A stretch of DNA of 64,000 bases, from assembly GCF_001012825.1 (NCBI RefSeq), contig NZ_LCZJ02000019.1:233130-297129 (forward strand). Reading direction: 5' to 3'. Source of the DNA: Paenibacillus etheri. Lineage in GTDB: Bacteria > Bacillota > Bacilli > Paenibacillales > Paenibacillaceae. Position numbers and translations under genes: made by a program. The notes below the pieces were generated by a model. That model was not told where the DNA came from and did no database searches. It saw only the letters and a program-made list of their open reading frames with translations. Every line of letters starts with the position of its first letter. The first letter of the stretch is position 1. Positions 52,333-61,154 of this stretch are shown piece by piece.

Positions 52333-52375
52333 GAAGCGATGACCTCCCGCATATATTCCAAATACACTTTCATAA

Positions 52376-54130
52376 TTAATAACCACCTTTAATTAATTCA
52401 ACAGCTCTCTCAATATACTCGTCTCTGCCTTCCATAATCCCTTCAATGGTAGGATCAAGACGAATATCTGGCTGCAATCCTATTCTTTGCGTTGGGTTTT
52501 TATCTGGATTAAATATGCCGAGTCCACTTATAGCGGTTTTTATTTTTCCTGGAAGCATAATGATACGTATATCACCATCAGTTCCAGCAGACGGCCTACC
52601 GAGAACTATGGAGTTTTCTGTATTTCTAAGAGACATCGTTGTAAACTCGCCTTGACTAGCAGTATGTTCATTGATTAGAATCACTACTTTCCCTTTATAA
52701 ACGGCATTTGTTTCTTGGGGCTTCCCTGAAACCAAAGGCTCAAGGAAATAAAATTCACCGGGTATTGCACGATTGGGGACTGATACTGTGGCAAATTCTT
52801 TTTCAGAAGCGATCAGATATTTGGCTAATTCATAAGTAAGTATGCTAGATGGGTAGTTTCTAAGATCTACAATTAGTCCTTTAGTGTTCCACCATTTTTT
52901 CATGATTTTATCAATCTCTCCATCTTTCAAGAGACCAGCGTTAATATAGTAGATTTCTCCACTCTCCATTGCTTGTGATTTCGTATCCACCAGGAAATTA
53001 ATGTCTTGTTGACTGCCTACTGCACTAATGTTCCTCTTATTTCCCTGCCGAATTACAGTAACGTCCGTATTCTTCTGTTCAGTTCGGAATAAATTAAGAA
53101 AAAATAAGCTGGCCGTGTCTTCTCGCGACTGTGATATATATTTTCTTCTATCTTCTAATAATTCATCTATATTTTTGTCGCCTACTTTTAATACAATGTC
53201 TCCGACCTCAAGTCCACACTTGTTAATTACTTTATTTATAACAATCTGATTGTTAATTTCGATAAAGTTTACGGGAACCCGATACGTTCCAAAATAATCA
53301 GTAATCGGCTCTCTATCTTTGCCCACCAAATATGCATGAGAATCATGTATTCTAGTTGTCAGTTCTGCTAAAGTCATGAAATAGGAGTCATAATCCGATC
53401 CATCTACCATTTTAGGAATAAACTCCAGAAGCACTCGATCCCAATCTTCTCCGATGACATCTTTATACGGATAGTAATATTCGATAATATTCCAGTAGCG
53501 GAATAAACCTAGCAACCTGTATCCTGTATCATCGAAATTCATATTAGAGTACGGGTTTTCATTTCCCATAGACGGAAAGAATGAATCGTCCTTAAAACTA
53601 ACATATGCATATTCTCGTTCTGAAATATTAGAATCCAGAAGCTTCGATAATTCAAGACTCAAGTCTGTTCCGAGATATTCTTCATCCTTGGACCAATCTG
53701 TAGATGGACTGAGCTGTATGGAATCTTCGGAAAATTGATATTGAACATCAAGCTCTTTAGAAATGGACTTGCTGCCTAATGAATGAACCCACTCATAGAG
53801 AATTGAATTCACATCTGAATTTTCTTCTAAAATAGAGGGCATCACCCGAAACAGCTCATAATCCCAATTTACATCTCCAGATACAACCTTAGGATGATAG
53901 TATTTCACCACTCCCCAAACCTTACTGAGCTTAGCAAAATCTACGATCTTTTGTTCAGAAAGGCTGGAAAATTTCATTCTACTTCCTTGGTCAAATTCCT
54001 GCTCCTTCTCTCTCCCGAGTTGATGAGTCTCTTGTGATGTAGAACATCCTGCAATAATAAAAATAAGCAATACACTGAAAAACACCAGGGACTTCCAGTT
54101 TCTTCTTTTTCCTTCCCCCACCTCTTTCAC
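52376..54130 (-). CDS. S41 family peptidase, lipoprotein
   Basis: 584 residues. Signal with lipobox IIAGC (cysteine about 29). A helical N-terminal domain (about 50-270), a PDZ-like stretch (CGLEVGDIVLKVGDKNIDEL) and the S41 catalytic domain with GLIVDLRNYPSS, VVILINEHTASQGEF (nucleophile Ser) and GRPSAGTDGDI. This is the tail-specific protease/tricorn-core type acting outside the membrane. The start is tentatively GTG at 54130; the region has several GTG choices and no ideal box. Confidence 0.75.
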   Translation of the reverse strand: MKEVGEGKRRNWKSLVFFSVLLIFIIAGCSTSQETHQLGREKEQEFDQGSRMKFSSLSEQKIVDFAKLSKVWGVVKYYHPKVVSGDVNWDYELFRVMPSILEENSDVNSILYEWVHSLGSKSISKELDVQYQFSEDSIQLSPSTDWSKDEEYLGTDLSLELSKLLDSNISEREYAYVSFKDDSFFPSMGNENPYSNMNFDDTGYRLLGLFRYWNIIEYYYPYKDVIGEDWDRVLLEFIPKMVDGSDYDSYFMTLAELTTRIHDSHAYLVGKDREPITDYFGTYRVPVNFIEINNQIVINKVINKCGLEVGDIVLKVGDKNIDELLEDRRKYISQSREDTASLFFLNLFRTEQKNTDVTVIRQGNKRNISAVGSQQDINFLVDTKSQAMESGEIYYINAGLLKDGEIDKIMKKWWNTKGLIVDLRNYPSSILTYELAKYLIASEKEFATVSVPNRAIPGEFYFLEPLVSGKPQETNAVYKGKVVILINEHTASQGEFTTMSLRNTENSIVLGRPSAGTDGDIRIIMLPGKIKTAISGLGIFNPDKNPTQRIGLQPDIRLDPTIEGIMEGRDEYIERAVELIKGGY

Positions 54131-54261
54131 GCCTTTCAGCTTAACAATTTATCTTTTTGTCATTCTTGCAAATCTAGGACCTGCTTCACCTAGCACTGCA
54201 AATTTACATGTCGTTTTTCACCAATTTTATAAACTATCCCTCAGAATCACTAGTGTAAATA

Positions 54262-54298
54262 AAAAAAACCAGCCTTATAGCTCTTATCCTAGGCTGGG
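54262..54298 (-). terminator. Terminator for a lost minus-strand gene
   Basis: CCAGCCT / AGGCTGG stem with eight A on the exit side. Its gene (54.3-54.9 kb) is no longer intact. Confidence 0.75.
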
Positions 54299-54656
54299 GC
54301 GTATGTTGTCTGAGCTTTCACCCTGATTATACATCTAATAACCATAAAGGTGATAGCTCAGCATCAAATAATGACAGATTAGATTTGCGTGTTGTTCATT
54401 CAGGCATTAATAATTCCTCATACAATTCATTCATAAATTTCCCGGCACTAATGATCCCTTCTTTCGCTTCCTCCAGAAAGGAATGACAGCACAGCCAACC
54501 GTGAAACAATGTCTCTTAATGATCTTGCTTGATCTCATAGAGCTTTCCATTCTCATTTTTTTCCACTATTGGACTATATAGAGGTGCCGACAAGCATCGC
54601 ATTATTCCCTGCAGATATATAGTTTTTTGTATTTAGTAAATCAAAATAGACACCTA
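54299..54656 (-). other. Decayed stretch
   Basis: An open piece on the minus strand (about 54410-54500) reads GWLCCHSFLEEAKEGIISAG and KFMNEL after a stop; not recognised. The open frame that crosses the following array (54574-54801) is translation of repeats and not a gene. Confidence 0.3.
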
Positions 54657-54769
54657 TCAAATCGGCAATAGTAACATGTTCTTGTCCATTATCGGCAATC
54701 GGTACAAGTTCTTGTCTCTTACAGCTATCCTGTCGGAGGACAAGAACTTGGTCCATTGCCGATTTCCCC
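54657..54769. repeat. GGACAAG array 7
   Basis: ATCGGCAATAGTAACATGTT, ATCGGCAATCGGTACAAGTT, then GGACAAGAACTTGGTCC with ATTGCCGATTTCCCC, giving an inverted pair of the 26-29-base unit. Confidence 0.72.
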
Positions 54770-54850
54770 TTTCTAATGCAAAAAAACAACCGGTTAATCA
54801 CGGTTGTTTACAGTCGTTAAATAGCGTTCTTACAGCAATTTGATTGGAGT

Positions 54851-54912
54851 TTAGTCATGTTTTTTTACAAAGGAATCTACGTAATCCTTTAAGGCCTTGT
54901 TTCTTAGAGCAT
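54851..54912 (-). pseudogene. C-terminal tail fragment ending VDSFVKKHD
   Basis: ALRNKALKDYVDSFVKKHD followed by TAA, on the minus strand, 82 bases right of array 7. Same geometry and tail pattern as the fragments at 44027, 48560 and 51298. Confidence 0.35.
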
Positions 54913-55654
54913 ACAGAAGCGACAGAATAAATGAGAAACTCTCAGAAATAGAGTTTCAAAATCTAAATATAGATGTTCTTATTGAATACTATAAAAATTC
55001 AAGTGGCTCTCTCTAACGTCAAAAAAACGGTGGCCAGTTACTTTAACTGTGTTATAGCTTTTCAATTTGGAGTAAAACAGTAGGTGCTCTTATCAGTGGT
55101 GGAAGCGTAACAGAAGGAAAGTTAGCAACGGCCCTTGCTTTACTAATTGTTTCATTCTCTATAACATTTTTAATTTAATCAATAAAGACAGCACTTGAAT
55201 CAATTTTATTGATGCAATCAAACGAATTAAATAAAATGGTTTCGACGTGACGATGTCCGTCAGAGACCGGTCATTTTGACGGAGGAAGGAGCGAAAAAGC
55301 ACCGTGAAATGGCTCTTGCGTGTAACCCCTAGACACTCCGCTAATTGCGAAGGCAACGGTTATAGCGATCAATCTGACGCTTGGATTGGTACAAGCGAGG
55401 GAATAGCGTTAATGTCATTTGTTACATTATTATTATTGTTCATATATTTATGTATGTCCCCTAATTACTTTTTCCAACATGTTTTTCTATCAATTCCAAT
55501 GAAAACCAACGGCAGAGATCCTTAGAGTAAAAAAACGACAGGCTGAGCTGCCTCTTATAACTACCATCTGCACCATGTCTCCGTGCCCGTTGTACAGATA
55601 ATAATAGTCCTAATGCAGAAAGGCTGCCGGCAAATTTCTCCGACAGTCTTTCTC
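54913..55654. other. Gene-poor stretch of 740 bases
   Basis: Only crumbs: a forward open piece near 55075-55178 (SKTVGALISGGSVTEGKL then hydrophobic residues) and one near 55243-55330 (KWFRRDDVRQRPVILTEEG). AAAGGCTGCCGG / CCGACAGTCTTT at 55618-55652 is a hairpin without a T run. No gene can be supported. Confidence 0.3.
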
Positions 55655-55783
55655 TTAAAAAGTAGTATTCTTATCTTCATATTCGCTGGACAATCCCTTA
55701 AGCGATTTGATTTTACCATGGGGATGCTGTTCTTGCTTTCGTGACTTCCAGGCAGCTTCCTTCCTTCTCTTCTGGTGAGCCAT
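55655..55783 (-). CDS. Small basic protein, 42 residues
   Basis: ATG at 55783 with AGGAGG 10 bases upstream, stop TAA at 55655. The product is very basic and hydrophilic in its first 28 residues (AHQKRRKEAAWKSRKQEQ) and acidic at the end (SSEYEDKN). No membrane segment. The strong ribosome binding site argues for a real gene. I do not recognise it with certainty. Confidence 0.55.
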   Translation of the reverse strand: MAHQKRRKEAAWKSRKQEQHPHGKIKSLKGLSSEYEDKNTTF

Positions 55784-56152
55784 AAAAGATATCCTCCTCT
55801 GGAAATTGAGATGTATACTACTTCCTTATGATGTCATTCCAGGGCTACGTTCATTCATATAATTATTTTGTGTTTACAGGCATAATACACTAGGGTATTT
55901 GTTTATTTGCACATTGTAGCCAGTTTCTGGAGTAATGGTTCCTTTGTTACGATTGGCCGTTTATAAAACCGTTATTCAACGTGGTATCATAATTACAAAA
56001 AAGCTTATCCATCATCACCCCATTCTATATACTCCTTTTCTGAGGTTTGGTTTTACATTTTCCTGAGAATCCTTATTATGTTTACAAAAAAAAAATTCTC
56101 CAAAATCAACGACCATGGAACTCCCTCGGGAATAAGACTGCCCTGTGATTTA
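55784..56152. other. Intergenic stretch, nothing clear
   Basis: About 370 bases between two minus-strand genes, without hairpin, repeat or open frame worth naming. Confidence 0.3.
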
Positions 56153-58354
56153 TTATTCTGCAAATAGTTTCGCATACGGATTTTCGATCTTTTGTTCGCT
56201 GCTGCTCTTACCTGCGTTATTCAGAACATAATATTGATAGAAATGGTTTGAAAAATTCAATGATTCCAATGCTTTTGCCATAAATGGATCTGCCGTCTGA
56301 TCACTCAAGTAGTCCCCTGTCCAAAAATAATGCAACATGAGACGATTCTGGTTATACGGATGTTTGATAATGTAGGCTCCGGATTGATTAGACTTTTTCA
56401 TGATTTCCTGCCATTTAAAACCGACTGTATCAGCACGCTTGATGATGCCGGACTTCAAGGCTTGTACAAACCCATTCGCATCCGGTTTGCCAATGACAAT
56501 GATATTACTGTCCCCTAGCTCCTTCTTAAACTTGTTTTTTAATACTTGACGTTCCGTTATAATCGTTGGCTTTATTCCTGCTATTTGGAAGAAGCCTTGA
56601 AACTGTTTGAGCAGTTGATCCTGTTGTTTTGTTGCTTTGTCCGATGTCAAACGGTCGCTCAAGATAATCGTTAGCGGCTCGCCCTGCAACGTTTTATCGA
56701 TAATTCGGCTCATCGTTTCAGACGGAACCTCTGGAAACTGCACAAACACCGAATGGTATATTGATTTAAATTGCTCGTACATATAAGCGGCTTCCTCGTC
56801 CGCTGTTAGACGATATTCAGACTTCAAAGAATAATTGGGCTGGCGCAAATCCGCTTCCCAATCATCTCTGATCTTTTTGCCCGCTTTGTTCTCAACAACC
56901 TGAAGCAGTCCTTCGATCGTCGCATTTTTGTATACATACTGGTCAAAATATGTCTGCATCAACTCATCAAACTTCTCTTCGCCAAGCGTACGATACAACT
57001 CATAGATGGCTTGACGGCCTTTTTTATAAAAAATGGCGTCGGGAGAATCCCCAACCTTATCATTGGTCGCATCAAGCGGACTATCTATCGATACTTCATC
57101 GAATTGAATCACCTTGAATCCATTTAACGGATTTCCTTGTTTCTCATAGAAATAAACCATAGAGAAATCGGCAAATCCTTCATCTAGAAATGATTCCTTC
57201 TCGGAATTATTTCCAATTAATGCGTGGAACCATTGATGCGCAATTTCATGGACAAATGCTGAATGGTTTGAAATATCTGGCTGACCCTCGATCATGCCCA
57301 TCTGAATCATTCGTGAAAATTCAACAGCGACCCCTTCAACGTACGATTCAACAATTCTGAACTCCGGATAAGGATATTTACCATATTTTTCGCTGAAGAA
57401 GTTAATGACTTTAAACGCTTGATCAATATATTGATCGATAATCTGTTTTTTGTCTTTCTGATTATCAAAGTAATAGTATTGTATGGTCAGACCATCTCGT
57501 GTAACACTTTCTACTTTAAAATCCGGACTCGTGAAGAAGACAAATTCTCTCGTATTATTCGCAGTGGCCGTTACCATCTTGCGGCCTGCTTCGGCATCCT
57601 GTACGGTCAGTGTTCCAGGCATGGATATCTGGTAATCGGCGGGTACATTCATGGTTACCTGATAATCCGCAGAATCATAATAATCGGATTCAAATGTAGT
57701 GCTGTAAGGAGTTTTGTCCCACGTATGATCTGCAGGGTTATAGACCGAAAGCACAGGGAACCAATGAGCGCCATTGATGATATTCTTGTAATGGGACAAC
57801 CGCTGTGAGCCATAAGGAATTTTTACGTCGAATTCAAGTTCCAGTGTGATAGATTGCCCGGGCTGCAATGCTTGTCCCAATGTAACCTTAAGTGCCTGAT
57901 TCGTATTATCGAACTTCAAGGGTTGACCTAACGACTTCACATTGTTAATGTCAATACCGCCCAGGAAATCTTCAGGTTTCTTATCCGGATTTTCCTTTGC
58001 CATTCGTTCATTTGAATTTTCGAATATACCCGACTGTGTTACCTTTGAACGGTTTGCATCTGCAAAGGTGTGAAATACAATATTGTCCAGTGTATCCTTC
58101 GTGTTGTTTCGATAGGTCACAGTTTCTGTACCGTGAATCGTCATCTTCTTCTCATCAAGCCTTGCGTCTACTTGATAGCGCGCAAGCTGATGAACAGCCG
58201 CATCGGCTTCTAGCAACGAATCGTTCTGAATCGTTGGTTTCGCCGCCATCGCTATCCCCGTCCCGATAACAGGGCCTGTACTTAATGCGACAACAAGACT
58301 GCCGGCAATCATGCACTTCGGTAGTTTAGTATTCCAATGTTTAATTTTATTCAT
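56153..58354 (-). CDS. Secreted M1 family metallopeptidase
   Basis: 733 residues. Signal segment at 13-37. N-terminal beta domain (YQVDARLDEKKMTIHG, GTETVTYRNNT) and the M1 catalytic domain with HEIAHQWFH near residue 370 and the third ligand Glu in FLDEGFADFS. Unlike classical aminopeptidase N there is no GAMEN; EGVAVEFSRMIQM stands in that place. The C-terminal 200 residues are a separate mixed alpha/beta region (IIVIGKPDANGFVQAL). It should cleave peptides outside the cell. AGGAGG lies before the ATG. Confidence 0.8.
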   Translation of the reverse strand: MNKIKHWNTKLPKCMIAGSLVVALSTGPVIGTGIAMAAKPTIQNDSLLEADAAVHQLARYQVDARLDEKKMTIHGTETVTYRNNTKDTLDNIVFHTFADANRSKVTQSGIFENSNERMAKENPDKKPEDFLGGIDINNVKSLGQPLKFDNTNQALKVTLGQALQPGQSITLELEFDVKIPYGSQRLSHYKNIINGAHWFPVLSVYNPADHTWDKTPYSTTFESDYYDSADYQVTMNVPADYQISMPGTLTVQDAEAGRKMVTATANNTREFVFFTSPDFKVESVTRDGLTIQYYYFDNQKDKKQIIDQYIDQAFKVINFFSEKYGKYPYPEFRIVESYVEGVAVEFSRMIQMGMIEGQPDISNHSAFVHEIAHQWFHALIGNNSEKESFLDEGFADFSMVYFYEKQGNPLNGFKVIQFDEVSIDSPLDATNDKVGDSPDAIFYKKGRQAIYELYRTLGEEKFDELMQTYFDQYVYKNATIEGLLQVVENKAGKKIRDDWEADLRQPNYSLKSEYRLTADEEAAYMYEQFKSIYHSVFVQFPEVPSETMSRIIDKTLQGEPLTIILSDRLTSDKATKQQDQLLKQFQGFFQIAGIKPTIITERQVLKNKFKKELGDSNIIVIGKPDANGFVQALKSGIIKRADTVGFKWQEIMKKSNQSGAYIIKHPYNQNRLMLHYFWTGDYLSDQTADPFMAKALESLNFSNHFYQYYVLNNAGKSSSEQKIENPYAKLFAE

Positions 58355-58745
58355 GTTACTCCTCCTAATGATAAGTTCCTAATCATGATCGTAGATCTTC
58401 GAGTGTGTACGAAGACTAGTATAAAGCTCTTACTTTACACGAGTTTTAAAGGAACCTTACATTAACCTTAAAAAGGTATCACTTATAGTTTTTTTAAACA
58501 GATACTCTGCACAAGTGTATTCCACTAACACGACTGTTGAGAGAATAGAAAACGGCCCATGGATGAGTGGGTAAATCGATAAAACAGCGTCCCAAGGAGG
58601 TCCGCTCCCGCACTTGGCTTGACAATACATCTGGCCCAACAGCCTGCCGATATAGTAGCGCCTGTTGGGCTTCAAAGAAGGGTCACGATTTATATGATAA
58701 GCAATTTACTAAGATAAACATTCACTTATATCAATTTTTCCAACA
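58355..58745. other. Gap with unassigned debris
   Basis: A minus-strand open piece (about 58500-58680) reads EAQQALLYRQAVGPDVLSS; not recognised and without start. From 58721 on the sequence is identical in design to 51914 onward (duplicated block). Confidence 0.3.
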
Positions 58746-58784
58746 TAAAAACCCATATCGACCCTATTTCTAGGGCGATATGGG
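58746..58784 (-). terminator. Terminator of the BlaI/BlaR1-type operon
   Basis: CCCATATCG / CGATATGGG stem with an inner CCCT / AGGG pair and an A run on the exit side. Confidence 0.85.
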
Positions 58785-58800
58785 CGCCTGCCTTGAGATG

Positions 58801-60669
58801 TTATTTTTTAATTGCAGCTTTCAGAATGCCGATCTTCTCTTGTCGTGATAGATCCGATGAGGTTGAAAGGCTATATCCAAATTTACCGCCATCTTGCCAA
58901 AAAACGTATTTCGGGAAAACATTTTCTGGTAAATCATCGTCAAAAAATCCATTATTCTTGCTTCCATCGGCGTCCACTTTATACTTCGTAATCGCAAGCG
59001 AATCTTTCCCGTTCGTGTATTCCAGGCGAATATCGTCGGCTTCTTTCCAGTCCATTTTTTTCGTGAAGACCGGTTTGCCGCTCTTCTTCCCTTCAGCTCT
59101 CAAATCATCGATGAACTTGCCTCCCAAGGGTCCTCCGATTCTCGCTTTGGAGAAAGTGTAGCCTTCTGGGAGGTTGGAAGGCTCTTGCAAGACAGTGCCT
59201 TTTAAGGTTGCTGCTTTTTGAAGATATTCATCAAAGGAAGCATATTCCTTCGTCAGCCCCCAATAGCTAAGATTAAGTCCGCTGTTCAACGCTTTATATT
59301 TATGATAGATGACATACGTGTCACCCGTCTCTTTAACCAATTCCTTCACGCGATTGATTTCATCGTCGATATATTTTTTATCCTCTGCAGGAAGTGCCTT
59401 AGCTGCATCCGCCGCTAGTTTATTCATTTTATCCATTTCTTGCTTATACAACGCGCGGTCTACCTTAGACCCATTGAATTCCTCAGGATAGGTGATATCT
59501 AATTGACGATCCCCAGCTTCTGATTGTACCGAAACAGCTATCGTTGCGTTCCCATCATCTTTTTCCTTGGCATTGACCAGCGTCACGCTGCCAAGCGCGA
59601 GAATGATTGTCATCCCTAAGATAGAAAGGCGATATGATTTTTTATTGAATTGTTTGATCATGATAAGTCTCCTTTTCATTTGTTTATGTGTCGCAGATAG
59701 GCCGGCAAGTCCCGGCAGGCGATGGTCTCCCGAGAAATGTTCCAACACTTGGATGATCGTCTGCCCATACGCATTATTTTGCTGTGGTCTCATCCGATCC
59801 AGCACGAAGGCATCACAGGCCATCTCTTGATCTTGTCGCGCTCTGTTCACTACAAGCCATACAAGTGGGTTGAACCAATGGAGAATCAGAATCAAGTGCA
59901 TGATCCAATTCACAGCTACATCCCAGCGACGGACATGAGCGAATTCATGCGCCAAGATATACTGAAGCTGTCCTTCGTGCAGCGACTTCAGTAGACTTGG
60001 AGAGATGACGACTGTCGGCTTACAAAACCCAATGACGGCTGGACCGGGGATACGCTCGCTGGAAACAAATTCAACTTTGCGCTTCACGCCGAGCTGCTGC
60101 CGTGTCTCATGGAACAAGGCCAATAACAAAGGCGTTTCTATACGGCTACCAGCGCGCAGGGCATATTGCAATCGCAGCTGATCGTATATGATTTTCGCGA
60201 CGAGAAGCAGTACACCCGTAAGCCAGATCAGTACCAAGACTGGAACAAAGCCCATGGATGTAATTTCATTCCACCAGAAATGGCTCTCCGGCTTGCTTCC
60301 TGATGTATCCGTGGGTGCTAATTCCGTTATCCCAACGACAATTCCATATTTTTCCGCCACAGAACCCTTTACTTGTTCTCCTGTCTCGCTTGCACTAATC
60401 GATGGATCTTGCATTTGCTGGTGAATGCCGGGCATGAAGGATTCCAGAGACAATACATTATAAAGGCTAAGAGAAGACTCTGGTGCCCAAGGAAGCAGCA
60501 AGCGGATCGCCACGGGTATCCAGAGCAAATATTTCCATCTGGCTTCCAGTTTGTTTTGGAATATGAATTGCAGAATCAAGATCAGCATGACCAGAATGCC
60601 TGCCATGAACGATCCCTGGATTACCCAGCCAAAGAATGACACAACAGTTTCGTATAAGCTTGGACTCAT
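58801..60669 (-). CDS. BlaR1/MecR1-like M56 metallopeptidase sensor with unusual extracellular domain
   Basis: 622 residues. Four membrane helices (about 18-38, 44-60, 141-160, 349-366) frame the M56 gluzincin domain with HEFAH at 241-245 and Glu 282 in RQDQEMACD. In BlaR1 a signal makes this protease cut BlaI. The extracellular part (367-622) is not a penicillin-binding domain: its last 200 residues are nearly the same as the secreted protein encoded at 61155-61886 (for example GDTYVxYxKYKxLNSGL, LPEGYTFSKARIGGP). The region recalls DUF4367-like domains. ATG overlaps the BlaI-like gene's stop (ATGA). Confidence 0.85.
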   Translation of the reverse strand: MSPSLYETVVSFFGWVIQGSFMAGILVMLILILQFIFQNKLEARWKYLLWIPVAIRLLLPWAPESSLSLYNVLSLESFMPGIHQQMQDPSISASETGEQVKGSVAEKYGIVVGITELAPTDTSGSKPESHFWWNEITSMGFVPVLVLIWLTGVLLLVAKIIYDQLRLQYALRAGSRIETPLLLALFHETRQQLGVKRKVEFVSSERIPGPAVIGFCKPTVVISPSLLKSLHEGQLQYILAHEFAHVRRWDVAVNWIMHLILILHWFNPLVWLVVNRARQDQEMACDAFVLDRMRPQQNNAYGQTIIQVLEHFSGDHRLPGLAGLSATHKQMKRRLIMIKQFNKKSYRLSILGMTIILALGSVTLVNAKEKDDGNATIAVSVQSEAGDRQLDITYPEEFNGSKVDRALYKQEMDKMNKLAADAAKALPAEDKKYIDDEINRVKELVKETGDTYVIYHKYKALNSGLNLSYWGLTKEYASFDEYLQKAATLKGTVLQEPSNLPEGYTFSKARIGGPLGGKFIDDLRAEGKKSGKPVFTKKMDWKEADDIRLEYTNGKDSLAITKYKVDADGSKNNGFFDDDLPENVFPKYVFWQDGGKFGYSLSTSSDLSRQEKIGILKAAIKK

Positions 60670-61079
60670 TCAGATTCTCTCTTTTCTAGCTCCCCAATTC
60701 TGCCGTTATTGTCGAATAACGTCTTCAAATCCTCAATTTCCTGCCTATTCAGCTTCTTATCTTGGAGGAAATTAGCCAACATCGGCATAATGGATCCACC
60801 ATACATTTTCTCCATGAAGGAAGTAGTCTCGGAACGCTGATATTCTTGCTCGCTGAACCTAGGATAAAATAATTGCTTACGCCTCGAACTCTGCTCCAGC
60901 TTCACGCCCGCCGCTTCCTTCTGTACCAGTCGGCTAAGAAGCGTTCGGGTCGTATTCGAGCTCCAGCCCATTCGATCAGTCATTTGTTGAACAACTTCAC
61001 TAGAATAGCAATCTGGATTTAGCCACAATACCCGCACAATTTCGAGCTCTGCATCCGTTATGGATGGTATTCGGTTCAT
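60666..61079 (-). CDS. BlaI/MecI-family repressor
   Basis: 137 residues. Winged helix ITDAELEIVRVLWLNPDCYSSEVV, GWSSNTTRTLLSRLVQKEAA, and a helical dimer tail with FLQDKKLNRQEIEDLKTLF. The frame opens at 61139, but GGAGG stands 10 bases before the ATG at 61079. It should repress the promoter at 61.97 kb, which has two TACA-TGTA dyads, and be inactivated via the overlapping BlaR1-like sensor. Confidence 0.87.
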   Translation of the reverse strand: MNRIPSITDAELEIVRVLWLNPDCYSSEVVQQMTDRMGWSSNTTRTLLSRLVQKEAAGVKLEQSSRRKQLFYPRFSEQEYQRSETTSFMEKMYGGSIMPMLANFLQDKKLNRQEIEDLKTLFDNNGRIGELEKRESE

Positions 61080-61154
61080 ATATACAACCTCCAAATCTAA
61101 CTTGCGCAGAATGCATAGGATGGGCGAACTGCTGCGCATGCTCGAGGCAACCTA

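Noticed and set aside
43923-54769. Integron-like gene cassettes with attC-type sites
   Set aside because: Most genes are on one strand and separated by inverted repeats, which looks cassette-like. But attC core triplets are not seen, several genes are large or span no site, and the TGT/ACA termini plus a DDE transposase remnant fit transposon ends better.
54574-54801. A 75-codon minus-strand open frame
   Set aside because: It runs through GGACAAG array 7 and encodes the repeat; not a gene.
58801-60669. A beta-lactam sensor (true BlaR1)
   Set aside because: The C-terminal domain has no penicillin-binding SxxK/SxN/KTG set; it is the domain shared with the secreted neighbour.
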